This document shows positions 17,965 to 26,663 of a stretch of DNA of 32,008 nt, in pieces (position 1 is the stretch's first letter; the number at the start of each line of letters is the position of its first letter). Origin of the DNA: Actinomycetes bacterium (lineage in GTDB: Bacteria > Actinomycetota > Acidimicrobiia > Acidimicrobiales > Palsa-688); contig JAJYLA010000028.1 in assembly GCA_021788115.1 (NCBI GenBank), positions 1-32,008 of the forward strand, read 5' to 3'. A model generated the notes under the pieces. The model saw only the letters and a list, made by a program, of their open reading frames with translations. It had not been told where the DNA came from and did not search any database. The translations under genes were made by a program, and so were the position numbers.

Positions 17965-18977
17965 CCCCCGCGCCCCAGGTAGAGGACCAGGATGGCGAGC
18001 ACGGCGAGCAGGAAGGCCGCCGCCATGAACTCGGTGATCTTGAACAGCCGGAGCTTGGAGAAGCTGCTGTCGATCACGGCGAACACCGCCCCGACGCCGA
18101 GCGCCTTGGCGAGCAGAGCGAGGATCGCGAGGACCACGGGGCCGAGCCGCCGGGAGCCGGCGAGACCCCAGGGGGCCGCGAACACGTTGACGAGAAGCAC
18201 GTAGAGGATCAGCTGCTTCATCGCCGAGCCCCACTTCAGCAGCGCGAAGGGCGGCCCGGAGTGCTCGAGGGTGCGGCCCTCGTCGATCATGCCGAACTCG
18301 AGGGTGCTCGAATGGGTCTCGACCGGTATCCGGCCGGTGTCGTTGAGCACCACGAGGAAGAACGCCAGCGCGGCGAGCAGGTGGGCGGGGCGGATGGCGG
18401 CGCTGAACGACGCCCGGTTGGCGGCCGCCTCGAAGTAGGGAAGGTCGGTGGCGGTGATCACCGCCACGGTGAAGGTGATGAACAGGATGGACGGCTCTAT
18501 CAGGGCGGCGAAGGTCATCGCCCGGCTGCTGCCGAGCTGGGCGTAGGGCCCGTTGGTCTCCGCCGCCGCCAGGGCCACCGAGAAACCCGCCAGCGCCAGG
18601 AGGAAGCCGCCGCCCAGGATGTCGCCCTGGTAGCCGAGGGGGAGGGGGTAGGCGGTGAGCACGGGGATCAGCAGCGGCACGATCAGGTAGCACGTGAAGG
18701 CGAGGATCGGCCCGGCGAAGAACACCCAGCTGGCGTCCTCGGGGACGAGGGTCTCCTTGCGGAACAGCTTGGCGAGGTCGTAGTACGGCTGCGCCACCCG
18801 CGGGCCGCGCCGGCCCTGCAGGCGCGCCTCCATGTGGGCGATGGCGCCCGACACGCCCGGAGCAAGGCCGAGGATCGTCAGGTCCTGCAGGACCTGGATC
18901 GCGGGTTGGCTCAAGGTGACGGCGGCGATGACCCTCACTCCTCGCTCGTCAGGAGACGGTGATGGGGTAGAGGCCAT
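17961..18977 (-). CDS. hycD: HycD/NuoH-type membrane subunit
   Basis: A 338-residue membrane protein of the NuoH/HycD family that anchors the peripheral subunits and lines the quinone-site equivalent. Diagnostic stretches: ARLQGRRGPRVAQPYYDLAKLFRKE near the N-terminus, AAAETNGPYAQLGSSRAM, NDTGRIPVETHSSTLEFGMIDEG with the loop glutamates, and a C-terminal SSFSKLRLFKITEF. About eight hydrophobic segments. The start is uncertain: ATG at 18977 is preferred, GTG at 19013 would add 12 residues, and a GTG about 25 codons inside is possible because the N-terminus before the ARLQGRR motif is long. First gene of the operon. Confidence 0.9.
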   Translation of the reverse strand: MASTPSPSPDERGVRVIAAVTLSQPAIQVLQDLTILGLAPGVSGAIAHMEARLQGRRGPRVAQPYYDLAKLFRKETLVPEDASWVFFAGPILAFTCYLIVPLLIPVLTAYPLPLGYQGDILGGGFLLALAGFSVALAAAETNGPYAQLGSSRAMTFAALIEPSILFITFTVAVITATDLPYFEAAANRASFSAAIRPAHLLAALAFFLVVLNDTGRIPVETHSSTLEFGMIDEGRTLEHSGPPFALLKWGSAMKQLILYVLLVNVFAAPWGLAGSRRLGPVVLAILALLAKALGVGAVFAVIDSSFSKLRLFKITEFMAAAFLLAVLAILVLYLGRGG

Positions 18978-19051
18978 CAGCCCACGAGGAGCGGTTCGGG
19001 CATGCCCCCTCACGCGAGGGTGCCCGCCGAGGCATCATCCGGCTGGGCGAG

Positions 19052-19057
19052 ACAGTA
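19052..19057 (-). promoter_or_regulatory. Candidate -10 box (TACTGT) of the hydrogenase-like operon
   Basis: In the 135-base gap between the acyl-CoA ligase and the HycD-type gene the minus strand holds TACTGT, predicting a transcript start near 19045 and a leader of some 30-70 nt depending on the hycD start. No -35 box or clear operator palindrome was seen. Read-through from the upstream co-directional ligase gene is also possible. Confidence 0.3.
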
Positions 19058-19112
19058 GCAGCGCTCCCGGAGCGCTCGGGCACGCCGGCGTGGAGCGGGC
19101 CCGGCGCCGGGC

Positions 19113-20744
19113 TCAGTCGTCCAGGCTCTGCACGGCGAGCTCACCGCCCGCGTAGGCGACCCGGATCGCCTTCTTGTCGAACTTGCCGACGCTGGTCTTC
19201 GGCAGTTGCTCGACGAAGGCCCACCGCTCGGGGATCCACCACTTGACCACGCGGCCTTCGAGGTGGGCGCGCATCGCCTCGGGCGTGACGGTCGCACCGG
19301 GAGCCGTGACCACCACGGCCAGGGGGCGCTCGCCCCACTTGTCGTCGGGGACGCCGACGACGGAGGCCTCGACGACGCCGGGAACCCCCATCAGCTCGTT
19401 CTCGAGCGCCACCGAGGAGATCCACTCCCCGCCGGACTTGATGACGTCCTTCAGCCGGTCGGCGATCTGCACGTAGCCGAGCTCGTCGACGCTGGCGATG
19501 TCCCCGGTGCGCAGCCAGCCGTCGTGGAACTTCTCCGGGGCCGGGTCTCCGAAGTAGGCAGCGGCGATCCAGGGTCCGCGCACCTCGATCTCGCCGGTGG
19601 TCGTCCCGTCCCAGGGCAGCTCGCCGCCCTCTTGATCGACGATGCGCAGCTCCACGCCGGGGATGATCCGGCCGGTCTTGAGCCTCCAGGAGACATCGTC
19701 GGGGTCCTCACCCTTCGGGGCGACGCTCACGGCGCACACCGGGCTGGTCTCGGTCATCCCCCACCCTTGAATGATCCGGATGCCGAGGCGGTCGAAGCCG
19801 TCCACGACGGCCCGCGGCAGCGCCGAGCCGCCGCTCACCAGGAGCTTGAGCGACGACAGGTCGGTCTGCGGGTTCGCGTCGACGTGGCGGAGCAGGTCGG
19901 CCCAGATGGTCGGCACTCCCGCCGAGATCGTCGGGCGGGCGACCTCGATGAGCCGGGCGAGCGGCGCTCCCTGGAGGAACCGGGCCGGCATGACCATGTC
20001 GGCACCGGTCATCCACCCCGCGTAGGGGTATCCCCACGCGTTGACGTGGAACATCGGGACGATCACCAGCGACGTCTCACGGTCGGTGAACTGGAAGGCT
20101 CCGGTGTTGTTGGCGCCGAACGCGTGCAGGAACGTGGAGCGGTGGCTGTAGACGACCCCCTTCGGGTCGCCCGTCGTGCCGCTCGTGTAGCACATGGCGG
20201 CGGCGGAGCGCTCGTCGAGCTCAGGCCATTCGAGGCCCTCCGCCTCGCCGGCGAGCAGCTCCTCGTAGGAGAGCGGCGACCCGAGCGCCGCCCGGACGTC
20301 GTCGCCGAGAGGTGCCCCGTCGTCGACGACGATGTAGTGCTCGACCGTCCTCAACGACGAGGCCACCCGGGCGAGGAGCGGTGCGACCGTCGAGTGCACG
20401 AGGATCACCCGGTCGCCGGCCTCGTTCACGATGTGGATGAGCTGCTCGGTGAAGAGGCGGAGGTTGAGGGTGTGCAGAACCGCGCCCATGCAGGGGACAG
20501 CGAAGTACGCCTCGAGATGCTCGGAGGTGTTCCACATGAAGGTGCCCACCCGGTCGCCCTGCGAGATGCCGAGGCGTGCCAGCGCCGCGGCCAGCCGGCC
20601 CGTGCGCTCCGCCAGGTCGGGAAAGGTCACGGAACGCACGGCGTCTCCATCGAAGGTGAGGACCCGGCTGCGGCGGTGGATGCGCTGCCCGTGACGGAGG
20701 ATGCCGGTGACGGTGAGCGGGACGTCCTGCATTGTGCTCAACAT
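19113..20744 (-). CDS. Long-chain-type acyl-CoA ligase (AMP-forming)
   Basis: A 543-residue ANL-superfamily ligase that activates a carboxylic acid as acyl-AMP and transfers it to CoA. Motifs: P-loop YTSGTTGDPKG (186-196), GWGMTETSP, the WLRTGD hinge region, KDVIKSGGEWISS, and the C-terminal catalytic Lys in TSVGKFDKK. The start MLSTMQDVPLTV has an AGGAGG ribosome site (20752-20758 on the + strand as CCCTCCT) about 7 nt upstream; MQDVPLTV is a common start of FadD-type enzymes, so an internal ATG 4 codons later is also possible. It lies 48 bases after the phosphodiester glycosidase gene on the same strand. Medium- or long-chain fatty acids are the likely substrates (family-level inference). 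Confidence 0.94.
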   Translation of the reverse strand: MLSTMQDVPLTVTGILRHGQRIHRRSRVLTFDGDAVRSVTFPDLAERTGRLAAALARLGISQGDRVGTFMWNTSEHLEAYFAVPCMGAVLHTLNLRLFTEQLIHIVNEAGDRVILVHSTVAPLLARVASSLRTVEHYIVVDDGAPLGDDVRAALGSPLSYEELLAGEAEGLEWPELDERSAAAMCYTSGTTGDPKGVVYSHRSTFLHAFGANNTGAFQFTDRETSLVIVPMFHVNAWGYPYAGWMTGADMVMPARFLQGAPLARLIEVARPTISAGVPTIWADLLRHVDANPQTDLSSLKLLVSGGSALPRAVVDGFDRLGIRIIQGWGMTETSPVCAVSVAPKGEDPDDVSWRLKTGRIIPGVELRIVDQEGGELPWDGTTTGEIEVRGPWIAAAYFGDPAPEKFHDGWLRTGDIASVDELGYVQIADRLKDVIKSGGEWISSVALENELMGVPGVVEASVVGVPDDKWGERPLAVVVTAPGATVTPEAMRAHLEGRVVKWWIPERWAFVEQLPKTSVGKFDKKAIRVAYAGGELAVQSLDD

Positions 20745-20792
20745 GGGCGATCCCTCCTGTGGTGGCGTCTCGCCGCACGTTTGTTCTACCGC

Positions 20793-21914
20793 CTATCGGC
20801 GGAACAGCGCTATGCAATCGCGGCTGGACGCCACCAGGTAGTCGTCGGTCGGCGGGGACATGTTGACGAGGAGCTTGCTCACCGACAGGCCCGCCGTCGG
20901 GGGGCCGGTCCCGGCGGGCGAGTAGGTGAAGAAGTCGACCCACGCGCTGTTGATGTCGAGCTCCATGGCGCGCACGGCGCCGGCGCGCTGGAGGAGGCGG
21001 GCCAGGGTGTAGGCGGACAGGCCCGAGCCGGCGGCGTAGACGATCGCCCCGTCCGCGGTGACCCCGACGCCCGAGCGCCACACCAGGATCTTGTTGCCGA
21101 CGGTGAAGCCCCAACGGACGGGGTCGTTGTACTGCACACCCGGGACGGTTCGGCCGCCGTCGACGATCAGGTTCAGGTTCTGGCGGGCGAAGACCACGTT
21201 GGGCGTCAGGCGGCCGTCGCGGCCCCACTCCCCCACGTGCAGGGTGCCGTCGGTCGTGATCCACATCGTCGCCGCCCCGTCGCGGAGGGACCCCTGGTAG
21301 CGGCCGTGGTCGTAATAGCCGCCCTGGGCGTCTTTCATCTTGAAACCGGAGTTGAACGCCGCCTCGAGGCTCGAGCGCGCCGCGTCGGGGATCGGCACCT
21401 GGTTGGCCCATCCCTGTCCGCCCGGCTCGAGGGCACCGGCATAGCCGACGGCCCGGAGCAGCCTGGGGTCGATCCACGCGACGGCGGACACGAGGCTGGT
21501 GTGCACGGCGTCGGGCCGCAGGTAGGTGACGTACATGGCGGGCATGCCCTGCACCGGGCGACCGAGGGGCCGCCACTGCCCTTCCCCGAGGAGCGGGTTC
21601 GCCACCAGCGGGGCGACCGGGGCCGGGGGGGGCAGGGGGACGAGAGTGCCGGATGGGGGCCGGCCCGCCGTGGGCGAGGGCGAACCGCTGGTGGCGGTGC
21701 GGGATGCGCCGATCTGGGCCCGCAGGCCCAAGCTGGGCAGCCCGCCCTTCTTCGGCTGGTGGCGGGAGTACCAGAAGCTTTCGACGTCGTCGACCAGCCA
21801 GCGGAAATGGTGGCCGCGCAGCCACTCGACCGAGCGGATGCTGAGGGCGTCGTTGCCTGGACCGGTGAGGGCGTGCAGGTAGGAGCCGGCGGTCGGGACG
21901 GCCAGGGTGATCAC
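20793..21914 (-). CDS. Phosphodiester glycosidase (NAGPA-like domain), membrane-anchored
   Basis: A 373-residue protein (from GTG 21914) with a C-terminal phosphodiester glycosidase domain (PF09992 type), related to the enzyme that removes GlcNAc from phosphodiester-linked mannose and to bacterial exopolysaccharide proteins. Recognisable pieces: AAFNSGFKM, NLNLIVDGGRTVPGVQ, VGVTADGAIVYAAG, MELDINSAWVDFFTY. A proline/serine-rich linker follows the N-terminus. The GTG at 21914 cuts into a hydrophobic segment (ITLAVPTAGSYLHAL); the frame stays open to 22049 and adds a basic stretch RRPRSRRWIALLAV before it, forming a complete signal anchor, but contains no ATG, GTG or TTG. So the true start is probably noncanonical or further sequence is altered. 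Convergent-free region: divergent from the 22139 gene. Confidence 0.85.
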   Translation of the reverse strand: MITLAVPTAGSYLHALTGPGNDALSIRSVEWLRGHHFRWLVDDVESFWYSRHQPKKGGLPSLGLRAQIGASRTATSGSPSPTAGRPPSGTLVPLPPPAPVAPLVANPLLGEGQWRPLGRPVQGMPAMYVTYLRPDAVHTSLVSAVAWIDPRLLRAVGYAGALEPGGQGWANQVPIPDAARSSLEAAFNSGFKMKDAQGGYYDHGRYQGSLRDGAATMWITTDGTLHVGEWGRDGRLTPNVVFARQNLNLIVDGGRTVPGVQYNDPVRWGFTVGNKILVWRSGVGVTADGAIVYAAGSGLSAYTLARLLQRAGAVRAMELDINSAWVDFFTYSPAGTGPPTAGLSVSKLLVNMSPPTDDYLVASSRDCIALFRR

Positions 21915-22046
21915 CGCGAGCAGCGCGATCCACCGGCGCGACCGGGGCCGACGCGGCCGTGAACGACGGTCGCCGGGGAGGAGGGGCCTGGCGGCCTTGG
22001 CGGGTAGGCGAGTCTCGATCCTCTGCTCCCCTCGAGGGCTGGACCC

Positions 22047-22052
22047 AAGCTA
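22047..22052 (-). promoter_or_regulatory. -10 box (TAGCTT) for the glycosidase gene
   Basis: TAGCTT on the minus strand, at the very point where the glycosidase frame opens. A start of transcription near 22040 would leave a leader containing GGGGAG about 8 nt before an ATC codon at 22019, i.e. upstream of the annotated GTG. Confidence 0.35.
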
Positions 22053-22117
22053 CCAGCGGCGCGGTTCTATCCGGCGCCACCCGGTTGGGTGGCGGCAGTT
22101 TCGGGGCCTCTGCGAGG

Positions 22118-22123
22118 TAGGAT
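22118..22123 (+). promoter_or_regulatory. -10 box (TAGGAT) for the 22139 membrane protein gene
   Basis: TAGGAT lies 15 nt before the ATG at 22139, predicting a leader of about 8 nt with no room for a normal ribosome site. Faces away from the TAGCTT box at 22047-22052. Confidence 0.4.
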
Positions 22124-22138
22124 CGGGGTGCTCCCCCC

Positions 22139-23836
22139 ATGAACGGCACGCACCTCTTCTCCGTCCCGCGGTGGACGGGTCGCTCCTGGTGGCAGGCGCA
22201 GCTCGCAGCAGCCGGTCCGGCTGTTGCCGCGCTCGTCGTGGCCACGGTGGTGACCCTCCTCGGCTGGCGCGGCGTCGACCAGGCGGCGCAGGCCTATCAC
22301 ATACTCGAAGTCCGGGCGCACGGGCTCATGCTCTGGGACAGCGGCTGGTACGCGGGGAACTTCCCGCTGGGCTACAGCGTGCTCGCCCCCGTCATCGGGG
22401 CCGCGATCGGCATGAAGGCGGCCCTCGTGTCGGCCGCGGTGCTCGCCACGTGGTCCTTCGACCGGGTGGTCACCCGCTACTTCGGGTCCCGTCCGGTGGG
22501 GACGTGGTACTTCGCCGTGTCGACCCTGCTGCCGGTCACCATCGGCCAGCTGCCGTTCCTCTGCGGCGAGGCGCTGGGGCTCGCCGCCCTGGCCGCCGGG
22601 CAGCGGGGACGGCGGGTGCTGGCCGTCGGCCTCGGCCTGCTGGCGGGGCTGTTCTCCCCGCTGGCTGGTGCGTTCCTGGCGATGACATGCCTCGCCTGGG
22701 CGGTGTACAACCGCCGCGGCCGGCGGTGGCTGCTCGTGACCGCCGCCCTCTCGCTCGGCTTCATCGCCGCGATCGGCCTGCTCTTCCCGGGCGACGGCCC
22801 CATGCCGTTCCCCTGGACGGGCCTGGTCGTCACCGAGTTGCTGTGCCTGACGGCGCTCACACCCCTGGTGCGCACGACGCCCACCGCCCGGCTGGGAGCC
22901 CTGGCCTACGCGGCGGCCACCCTTTTCTCCTTCCTGGTGCCGAACCCTCTCGGCGGCAACGCCCCCCGACTAGCCGCATCCGTGGGCATCCCGCTCCTGG
23001 CCTGCTTCCTGACGGCTCCGGGCCCGGCCCTCCGACGACTCAGCTTCGCCCGGGTCACGAGCCGGGTCACCGCCCGGCTCACCCGCGGCCGGACCTTCCG
23101 CCTCACGGCGCGCTGGCGGGTGGCCGCGGTCGCCCTGGTCGTGCCGTTCGCCGCCTGGCAGTGGGCGCCGGTCAACACGGTGGTCACCTCGCCGACGTCG
23201 GTCCCCGAGGTGCAGCAGTCCTTCTACCAGCCGCTCGTTCAGGAGATCACCGCGCTGCAGCCGGGTCCGGTTCGCGTCGAGATCCCGCCGACGCTCGAGC
23301 ACTGGGAGGCGGCGTTCGTCGGCACACAGATCTCGCTGGCACGCGGCTGGGAACGCCAGCTCGACACCGCGGACAACCCCCTCTTCTACACCCCGGGGGC
23401 GCTGACCGTGGCGTCCTACGACTCGTGGCTGCACGACGAGGGGGTCACCTTCGTCGCCCTGCCCGACGCGCCGCTCGACTACGCCGCGAAGCAGGAGGCG
23501 GTCCTGCTGCGATCCGGCCGCCTGCCCGACTTGAAGCTGGTGTGGCGGACGCCGCACTGGACCCTGTGGACGGTGACGGGCTCCCCGGGGCTGGTCAGCG
23601 GTAGCGCGCACCTCTCGGCGCTCGACCCCGACCACGTCACGCTGCAGGTGAGCAGGGCGGGGATGCTCCTGGTGAGGGTCCGCTACACCACGTTCTGGTG
23701 GGTCCGTCGGGGCGTCGCATGCCTGAGCGCCGGACCGGGCGGCTGGACCTCGGTGGACGCCCTCGCGCCGGGAACCCTCAAGCTCAGCGCGTCGGTGATC
23801 CACCCCGGGCCGCCGGCGGCCTGCCCAGCCACCTGA
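22139..23836 (+). CDS. Uncharacterised polytopic GT-C-like membrane protein (copy A)
   Basis: A 565-residue protein with about 9-11 hydrophobic segments in residues 25-350 and a soluble C-terminal domain. I cannot assign a function. Striking conserved blocks shared with the protein at 28255: [12 protein letters not shown]...[17 protein letters not shown] near the first extracytoplasmic loop (42-73), [33 protein letters not shown], then in the C-terminal part [26 protein letters not shown] and [14 protein letters not shown]. An acidic residue pair in a first outer loop and the many-helix architecture resemble GT-C glycosyltransferases or the PTPS-related membrane family, which would make it a lipid-linked sugar transferase (inference). 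ATG start behind a TAGGAT box. Confidence 0.85.
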   Translation: MNGTHLFSVPRWTGRSWWQAQLAAAGPAVAALVVATVVTLLGWRGVDQAAQAYHILEVRAHGLMLWDSGWYAGNFPLGYSVLAPVIGAAIGMKAALVSAAVLATWSFDRVVTRYFGSRPVGTWYFAVSTLLPVTIGQLPFLCGEALGLAALAAGQRGRRVLAVGLGLLAGLFSPLAGAFLAMTCLAWAVYNRRGRRWLLVTAALSLGFIAAIGLLFPGDGPMPFPWTGLVVTELLCLTALTPLVRTTPTARLGALAYAAATLFSFLVPNPLGGNAPRLAASVGIPLLACFLTAPGPALRRLSFARVTSRVTARLTRGRTFRLTARWRVAAVALVVPFAAWQWAPVNTVVTSPTSVPEVQQSFYQPLVQEITALQPGPVRVEIPPTLEHWEAAFVGTQISLARGWERQLDTADNPLFYTPGALTVASYDSWLHDEGVTFVALPDAPLDYAAKQEAVLLRSGRLPDLKLVWRTPHWTLWTVTGSPGLVSGSAHLSALDPDHVTLQVSRAGMLLVRVRYTTFWWVRRGVACLSAGPGGWTSVDALAPGTLKLSASVIHPGPPAACPAT

Positions 23837-23851
23837 GACCGGCCGCCGTAC

Positions 23852-23857
23852 TACCGT
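23852..23857 (+). promoter_or_regulatory. -10 box (TACCGT) for leaderless acyl-CoA ligase
   Basis: TACCGT ends 7 nt before the ATG at 23865. Same hexamer and spacing as at the SRAP and thioesterase genes. Confidence 0.5.
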
Positions 23858-23864
23858 TCGCCGC

Positions 23865-25523
23865 ATGGTGACCACGGCGCTTCGCCCGTCGTACTCTGAC
23901 GGCACTTCCGACATCCCCCTTCTCGGCGAGACCATCGGCGCCAACCTGGCGGCCACGGTGGCCCGCCTGCCCGAGCACGAAGCGCTGGTGGACTGCGCCT
24001 CCGGCCGGCGCTGGACCTACGCCGGGCTGTGGGACTGGTCGGAGACGGTGGCGCGCGGCCTCCTCGCCGCCGGTGTGAAAAAGGGCGACCGCGTCGGCAT
24101 CTGGTCCCCCAACTGCCCCGAGTGGGTGGCGCTGCAGTACGGGACCGCCCTCATCGGCGCGATCCTCGTCAACATCAACCCGGCGTATCGCACCTCGGAG
24201 CTCGACTATGTCCTCCGCCAGGCCGGGGTTCGCACCCTCGTCAGCGCCACGCAGCACAAGTCCAGCGACTACCGGGCGATGGTCGAGGAGGTGAGGCCGG
24301 GGATCGAGGGTCTGATCGATGTGATCTACATCGGCGACGAGACCTGGGACGCCCTCGAGGCGGCGGCAGCGGCTGTCGACGCTTCCGCCGTCGAGGAGAT
24401 CGGCGCCACGCTCGCCTTCGACGACCCCATCAACATCCAGTACACCTCCGGCACCACGGGGTTCCCCAAGGGCGCCACCCTTTCGCACCACAACATCCTC
24501 AACAACGCCTACTTCGTCACCGAACTGCTCGGCTACACCGAAGCGGACCGGGTATGCCTGCCGGTCCCCTTCTACCACTGTTTCGGGATGGTGATGGGCA
24601 ACCTCGGGTCGACGGCGCACGGCTCCACGATCGTCATCCCCGCCCCCCTCTTCGACGCGGCGGCGACGCTTCAGGCGGTGGCCGACGAGCGCTGCACGTC
24701 GCTGTACGGCGTGCCGACCATGTTCATCGCCGAGCTCGCCCTCGACGACTTCGCCACCTACGACCTCCGCTCTCTGCGAACCGGCATCATGGCGGGCTCG
24801 CCGTGCCCGGTGGAGGTGATGAAGCGGGTCGTCAGCGAGATGAACATGCACGGGGTCGCCATCGCGTACGGGATGACCGAGACGTCGCCCGTGTCCACCG
24901 AGACCCGTCCCGACGACGACCTCGAGCGGCGCACCAGCACCGTCGGGCGGGCGATGCCCCACGTCGAGATCAAGATCGTGGACCCCCAGACGGGTCTCGT
25001 GGTCCCGCGGGGCACCCCGGGTGAGCTGTGCACCCGCGGCTACTCGGTGATGCTCGGCTACTGGAACGAGCCCGAGAAGACCGCGGAGGCCATCGATGCC
25101 GCGCGCTGGATGCACACCGGCGACCTGGCGGTCATGCGCGAGGACGGGTACGTCAACATCGTGGGGCGGATCAAGGACATGGTCATCCGCGGGGGGGAGA
25201 ACATCTACCCCCGGGAAATCGAGGAGTTCCTCTACGGGCACCCGGACATCGAGGACGTGGCCGTCATCGGCGTCCCCGACGACCGCTACGGGGAGGAGTT
25301 GATGGCCTGGGTGCGGTTGCGGCCGGGAGCGGCGCCGCTCGACGCCGACGGCCTCCGCACGTGGTGCCAGGGGCGCATCGCCCACCAGAAGATCCCCCGC
25401 TACGTGCGCGTCGTCGAGGCCTTTCCCATGACCGTCACCGGCAAGATCCGCAAGGTGGAGATGCGCGACGTCAGCATCGAGGAGCTCGGCCTCCACGGCG
25501 CCGCCGGGATAGAGACGGCGTAG
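23865..25523 (+). CDS. Acyl-CoA ligase (AMP-forming), FadD/YngI-like
   Basis: A 552-residue ANL-superfamily acyl-CoA synthetase. Motifs: [12 protein letters not shown] (192-203), [11 protein letters not shown], the [20 protein letters not shown] hinge, [18 protein letters not shown], and the catalytic Lys in [12 protein letters not shown]. It is a different subgroup from the ligase at 19113, closer in pattern to medium-chain enzymes such as YngI or AcsF2-type. ATG start behind a TACCGT box. Convergent with the small membrane protein gene downstream (28 bases). Substrate is not readable; its position next to copy A of the GT-C-like protein may be chance. Confidence 0.95.
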   Translation: MVTTALRPSYSDGTSDIPLLGETIGANLAATVARLPEHEALVDCASGRRWTYAGLWDWSETVARGLLAAGVKKGDRVGIWSPNCPEWVALQYGTALIGAILVNINPAYRTSELDYVLRQAGVRTLVSATQHKSSDYRAMVEEVRPGIEGLIDVIYIGDETWDALEAAAAAVDASAVEEIGATLAFDDPINIQYTSGTTGFPKGATLSHHNILNNAYFVTELLGYTEADRVCLPVPFYHCFGMVMGNLGSTAHGSTIVIPAPLFDAAATLQAVADERCTSLYGVPTMFIAELALDDFATYDLRSLRTGIMAGSPCPVEVMKRVVSEMNMHGVAIAYGMTETSPVSTETRPDDDLERRTSTVGRAMPHVEIKIVDPQTGLVVPRGTPGELCTRGYSVMLGYWNEPEKTAEAIDAARWMHTGDLAVMREDGYVNIVGRIKDMVIRGGENIYPREIEEFLYGHPDIEDVAVIGVPDDRYGEELMAWVRLRPGAAPLDADGLRTWCQGRIAHQKIPRYVRVVEAFPMTVTGKIRKVEMRDVSIEELGLHGAAGIETA

Positions 25524-25551
25524 AGCGGGGGCCGTCAGGGGCCGCGACGGG

Positions 25552-26202
25552 TCAGGAGGCCACCGTTGCGGGCGCCGGGACGGGCCGGAGGAGGATCGTG
25601 CCGAGGAGCCCCGCCGCCCGCCTTCGGACGACCAGCACCGAAAGGGCGATGCCCAGCCCCGTCCAGAACCACCCGGTCAGCTCGTGGGCTCCGAGGTAAA
25701 CCGGCAAGGGCATCGTGGTGAGAAGGGCGAAGGTCGTGGCGCCGCTGGCGAGGTAGGTGCCGGTCCAGATCAGCGACAACCCCCGGATGAGTGCCCGCCG
25801 GCTCGCCAGGTCGTCGGCCGCGTGAGGCAGCACGTCGCGGGCCAGGCGCACGATCAGCGGCTCACTGCTGAACATCGTCGCCATGAACATAAGGCCGAAC
25901 CCGGCGGTCTCGAGGACGGGGACGGCGAAGTAGACGGCGGTGTGCCCCGACGCCGCCGTCGCGACGGCGCGGATCGTCACCATGACCACGGTCATGAGCA
26001 GCATCCCCGACACCCGGTTGCGGCGGAGGTACTGCCAGGCCGCCACCCCGTAGGTGTACACGACCGCCACCACGATGGCCCAGCCGACCGAGCCGAGCTC
26101 CATCGTCAGGTAGAACAGGGCGAGGGGGATCAGCGTCGCCACCAGAACTGCCGGCAGCGCTCCCCGGACCAGGAAGTGGACGTTGCGAAGCACGTTCGTC
26201 AT
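25552..26202 (-). CDS. Six-helix membrane protein, VC0807-like
   Basis: A 216-residue membrane protein with about six hydrophobic segments and short loops. Pattern resembles the VC0807 family of uncharacterised proteins (LPLALFYLTMELGSVGWAIV at the start; GFGLMFMATMFSSEPLIVRLARDVLP in the middle). No catalytic motif is seen and the role is unknown. The ATG at 26202 is divergent from the DUF2237 gene with 54 bases between; a minus-strand TACATT (26248-26253) could be its -10 box with a leader of some 40 nt. Confidence 0.75.
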   Translation of the reverse strand: MTNVLRNVHFLVRGALPAVLVATLIPLALFYLTMELGSVGWAIVVAVVYTYGVAAWQYLRRNRVSGMLLMTVVMVTIRAVATAASGHTAVYFAVPVLETAGFGLMFMATMFSSEPLIVRLARDVLPHAADDLASRRALIRGLSLIWTGTYLASGATTFALLTTMPLPVYLGAHELTGWFWTGLGIALSVLVVRRRAAGLLGTILLRPVPAPATVAS

Positions 26203-26256
26203 TTCGGCCCCTGCGCCGGTCGACTTGACGGTCGGTGCGGGTGCTCAAATGTAAAC

Positions 26257-26610
26257 ATGCCCAGAAATGTCCTCGGTGGTGAGCTCGAGCCGTGCGGTAG
26301 CGATCCCCTAACCGGCTTCTATCGTGACGGATGCTGCAACACGGGTGCCGACGACGAGGGCGCTCACGTCGTATGTACCCAGGTTACGGCAGAGTTCCTC
26401 GAGTTCAGCCGCCAGGCCGGCAATGACCTTATCACAGCGCGGCCCGGCTTTTCGGGCCTCCGCGCCGGGGACCGGTGGTGCGTGTGCGCCTCCCGGTGGC
26501 TCGAGGCGCTCCAGGCAGGCACGGCGCCCGACGTCGTGCTCGAAGCCACCCACGTCCGTGCGCTCGAGTGGGTGGACCTCGAGGACCTGCGACGACACGC
26601 CGTGGCCTGA
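26257..26610 (+). CDS. DUF2237 family protein
   Basis: A 117-residue protein that matches the DUF2237 family along its length: MPRNVLGGELEPC...DPLTGFYRDGCCNTG, HVVCTQVTAEFLEFSRQAGNDL, GLRAGDRWCVCASRWLEAL, VVLEATHVRALEWV. Six cysteines (13, 26, 27, 40, 74, 76) and several histidines suggest metal binding or redox-active thiols, but the function of the family is unknown. The ATG at 26257 gives the usual N-terminus MxRNVLGG; longer open frame upstream is antisense to another gene. Followed by the GT39 gene after a TAGGAT box, so the two need not share a transcript. Confidence 0.92.
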   Translation: MPRNVLGGELEPCGSDPLTGFYRDGCCNTGADDEGAHVVCTQVTAEFLEFSRQAGNDLITARPGFSGLRAGDRWCVCASRWLEALQAGTAPDVVLEATHVRALEWVDLEDLRRHAVA

Positions 26611-26615
26611 TTCAT

Positions 26616-26621
26616 TAGGAT
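26616..26621 (+). promoter_or_regulatory. -10 box (TAGGAT) before the GT39 gene
   Basis: TAGGAT ends 6 nt before a GTG at 26628 that opens an 11-codon reading frame, and 38 nt before the GTG of the GT39 gene. The spacing matches the leaderless pattern for the short frame. Confidence 0.45.
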
Positions 26622-26627
26622 CCTGCG

Positions 26628-26663
26628 GTGACCACGAGCTCCCCCCGCGGGAGCGTGGGGTGA
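26628..26663 (+). CDS. Possible leaderless 11-codon upstream ORF
   Basis: GTG ACC ACG AGC... reads M-T-T-S-S-P-R-G-S-V-G and stops at the TGA 26661-26663, whose first bases overlap the GTG start of the GT39 gene (GTGA at 26660-26663). It could be a leader peptide coupling translation to the GT39 gene. Equally it could be the original N-terminus of the GT39 protein, separated by a one-base frameshift, since MTTSSPRG looks like an ordinary protein start. Confidence 0.3.
   Translation: MTTSSPRGSVG

Noticed and set aside
20789-20802. CCGCC-TATC-GGCGG hairpin at the glycosidase stop as a terminator
   Set aside because: Short stem with no T-run and the next gene is co-directional 48 bases away; could be chance in GC-rich DNA.
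26249-26258. ATGT-AA-ACAT inverted repeat as a regulator site between divergent genes
   Set aside because: Only 4-bp arms, one overlapping the DUF2237 start codon; too weak to call.
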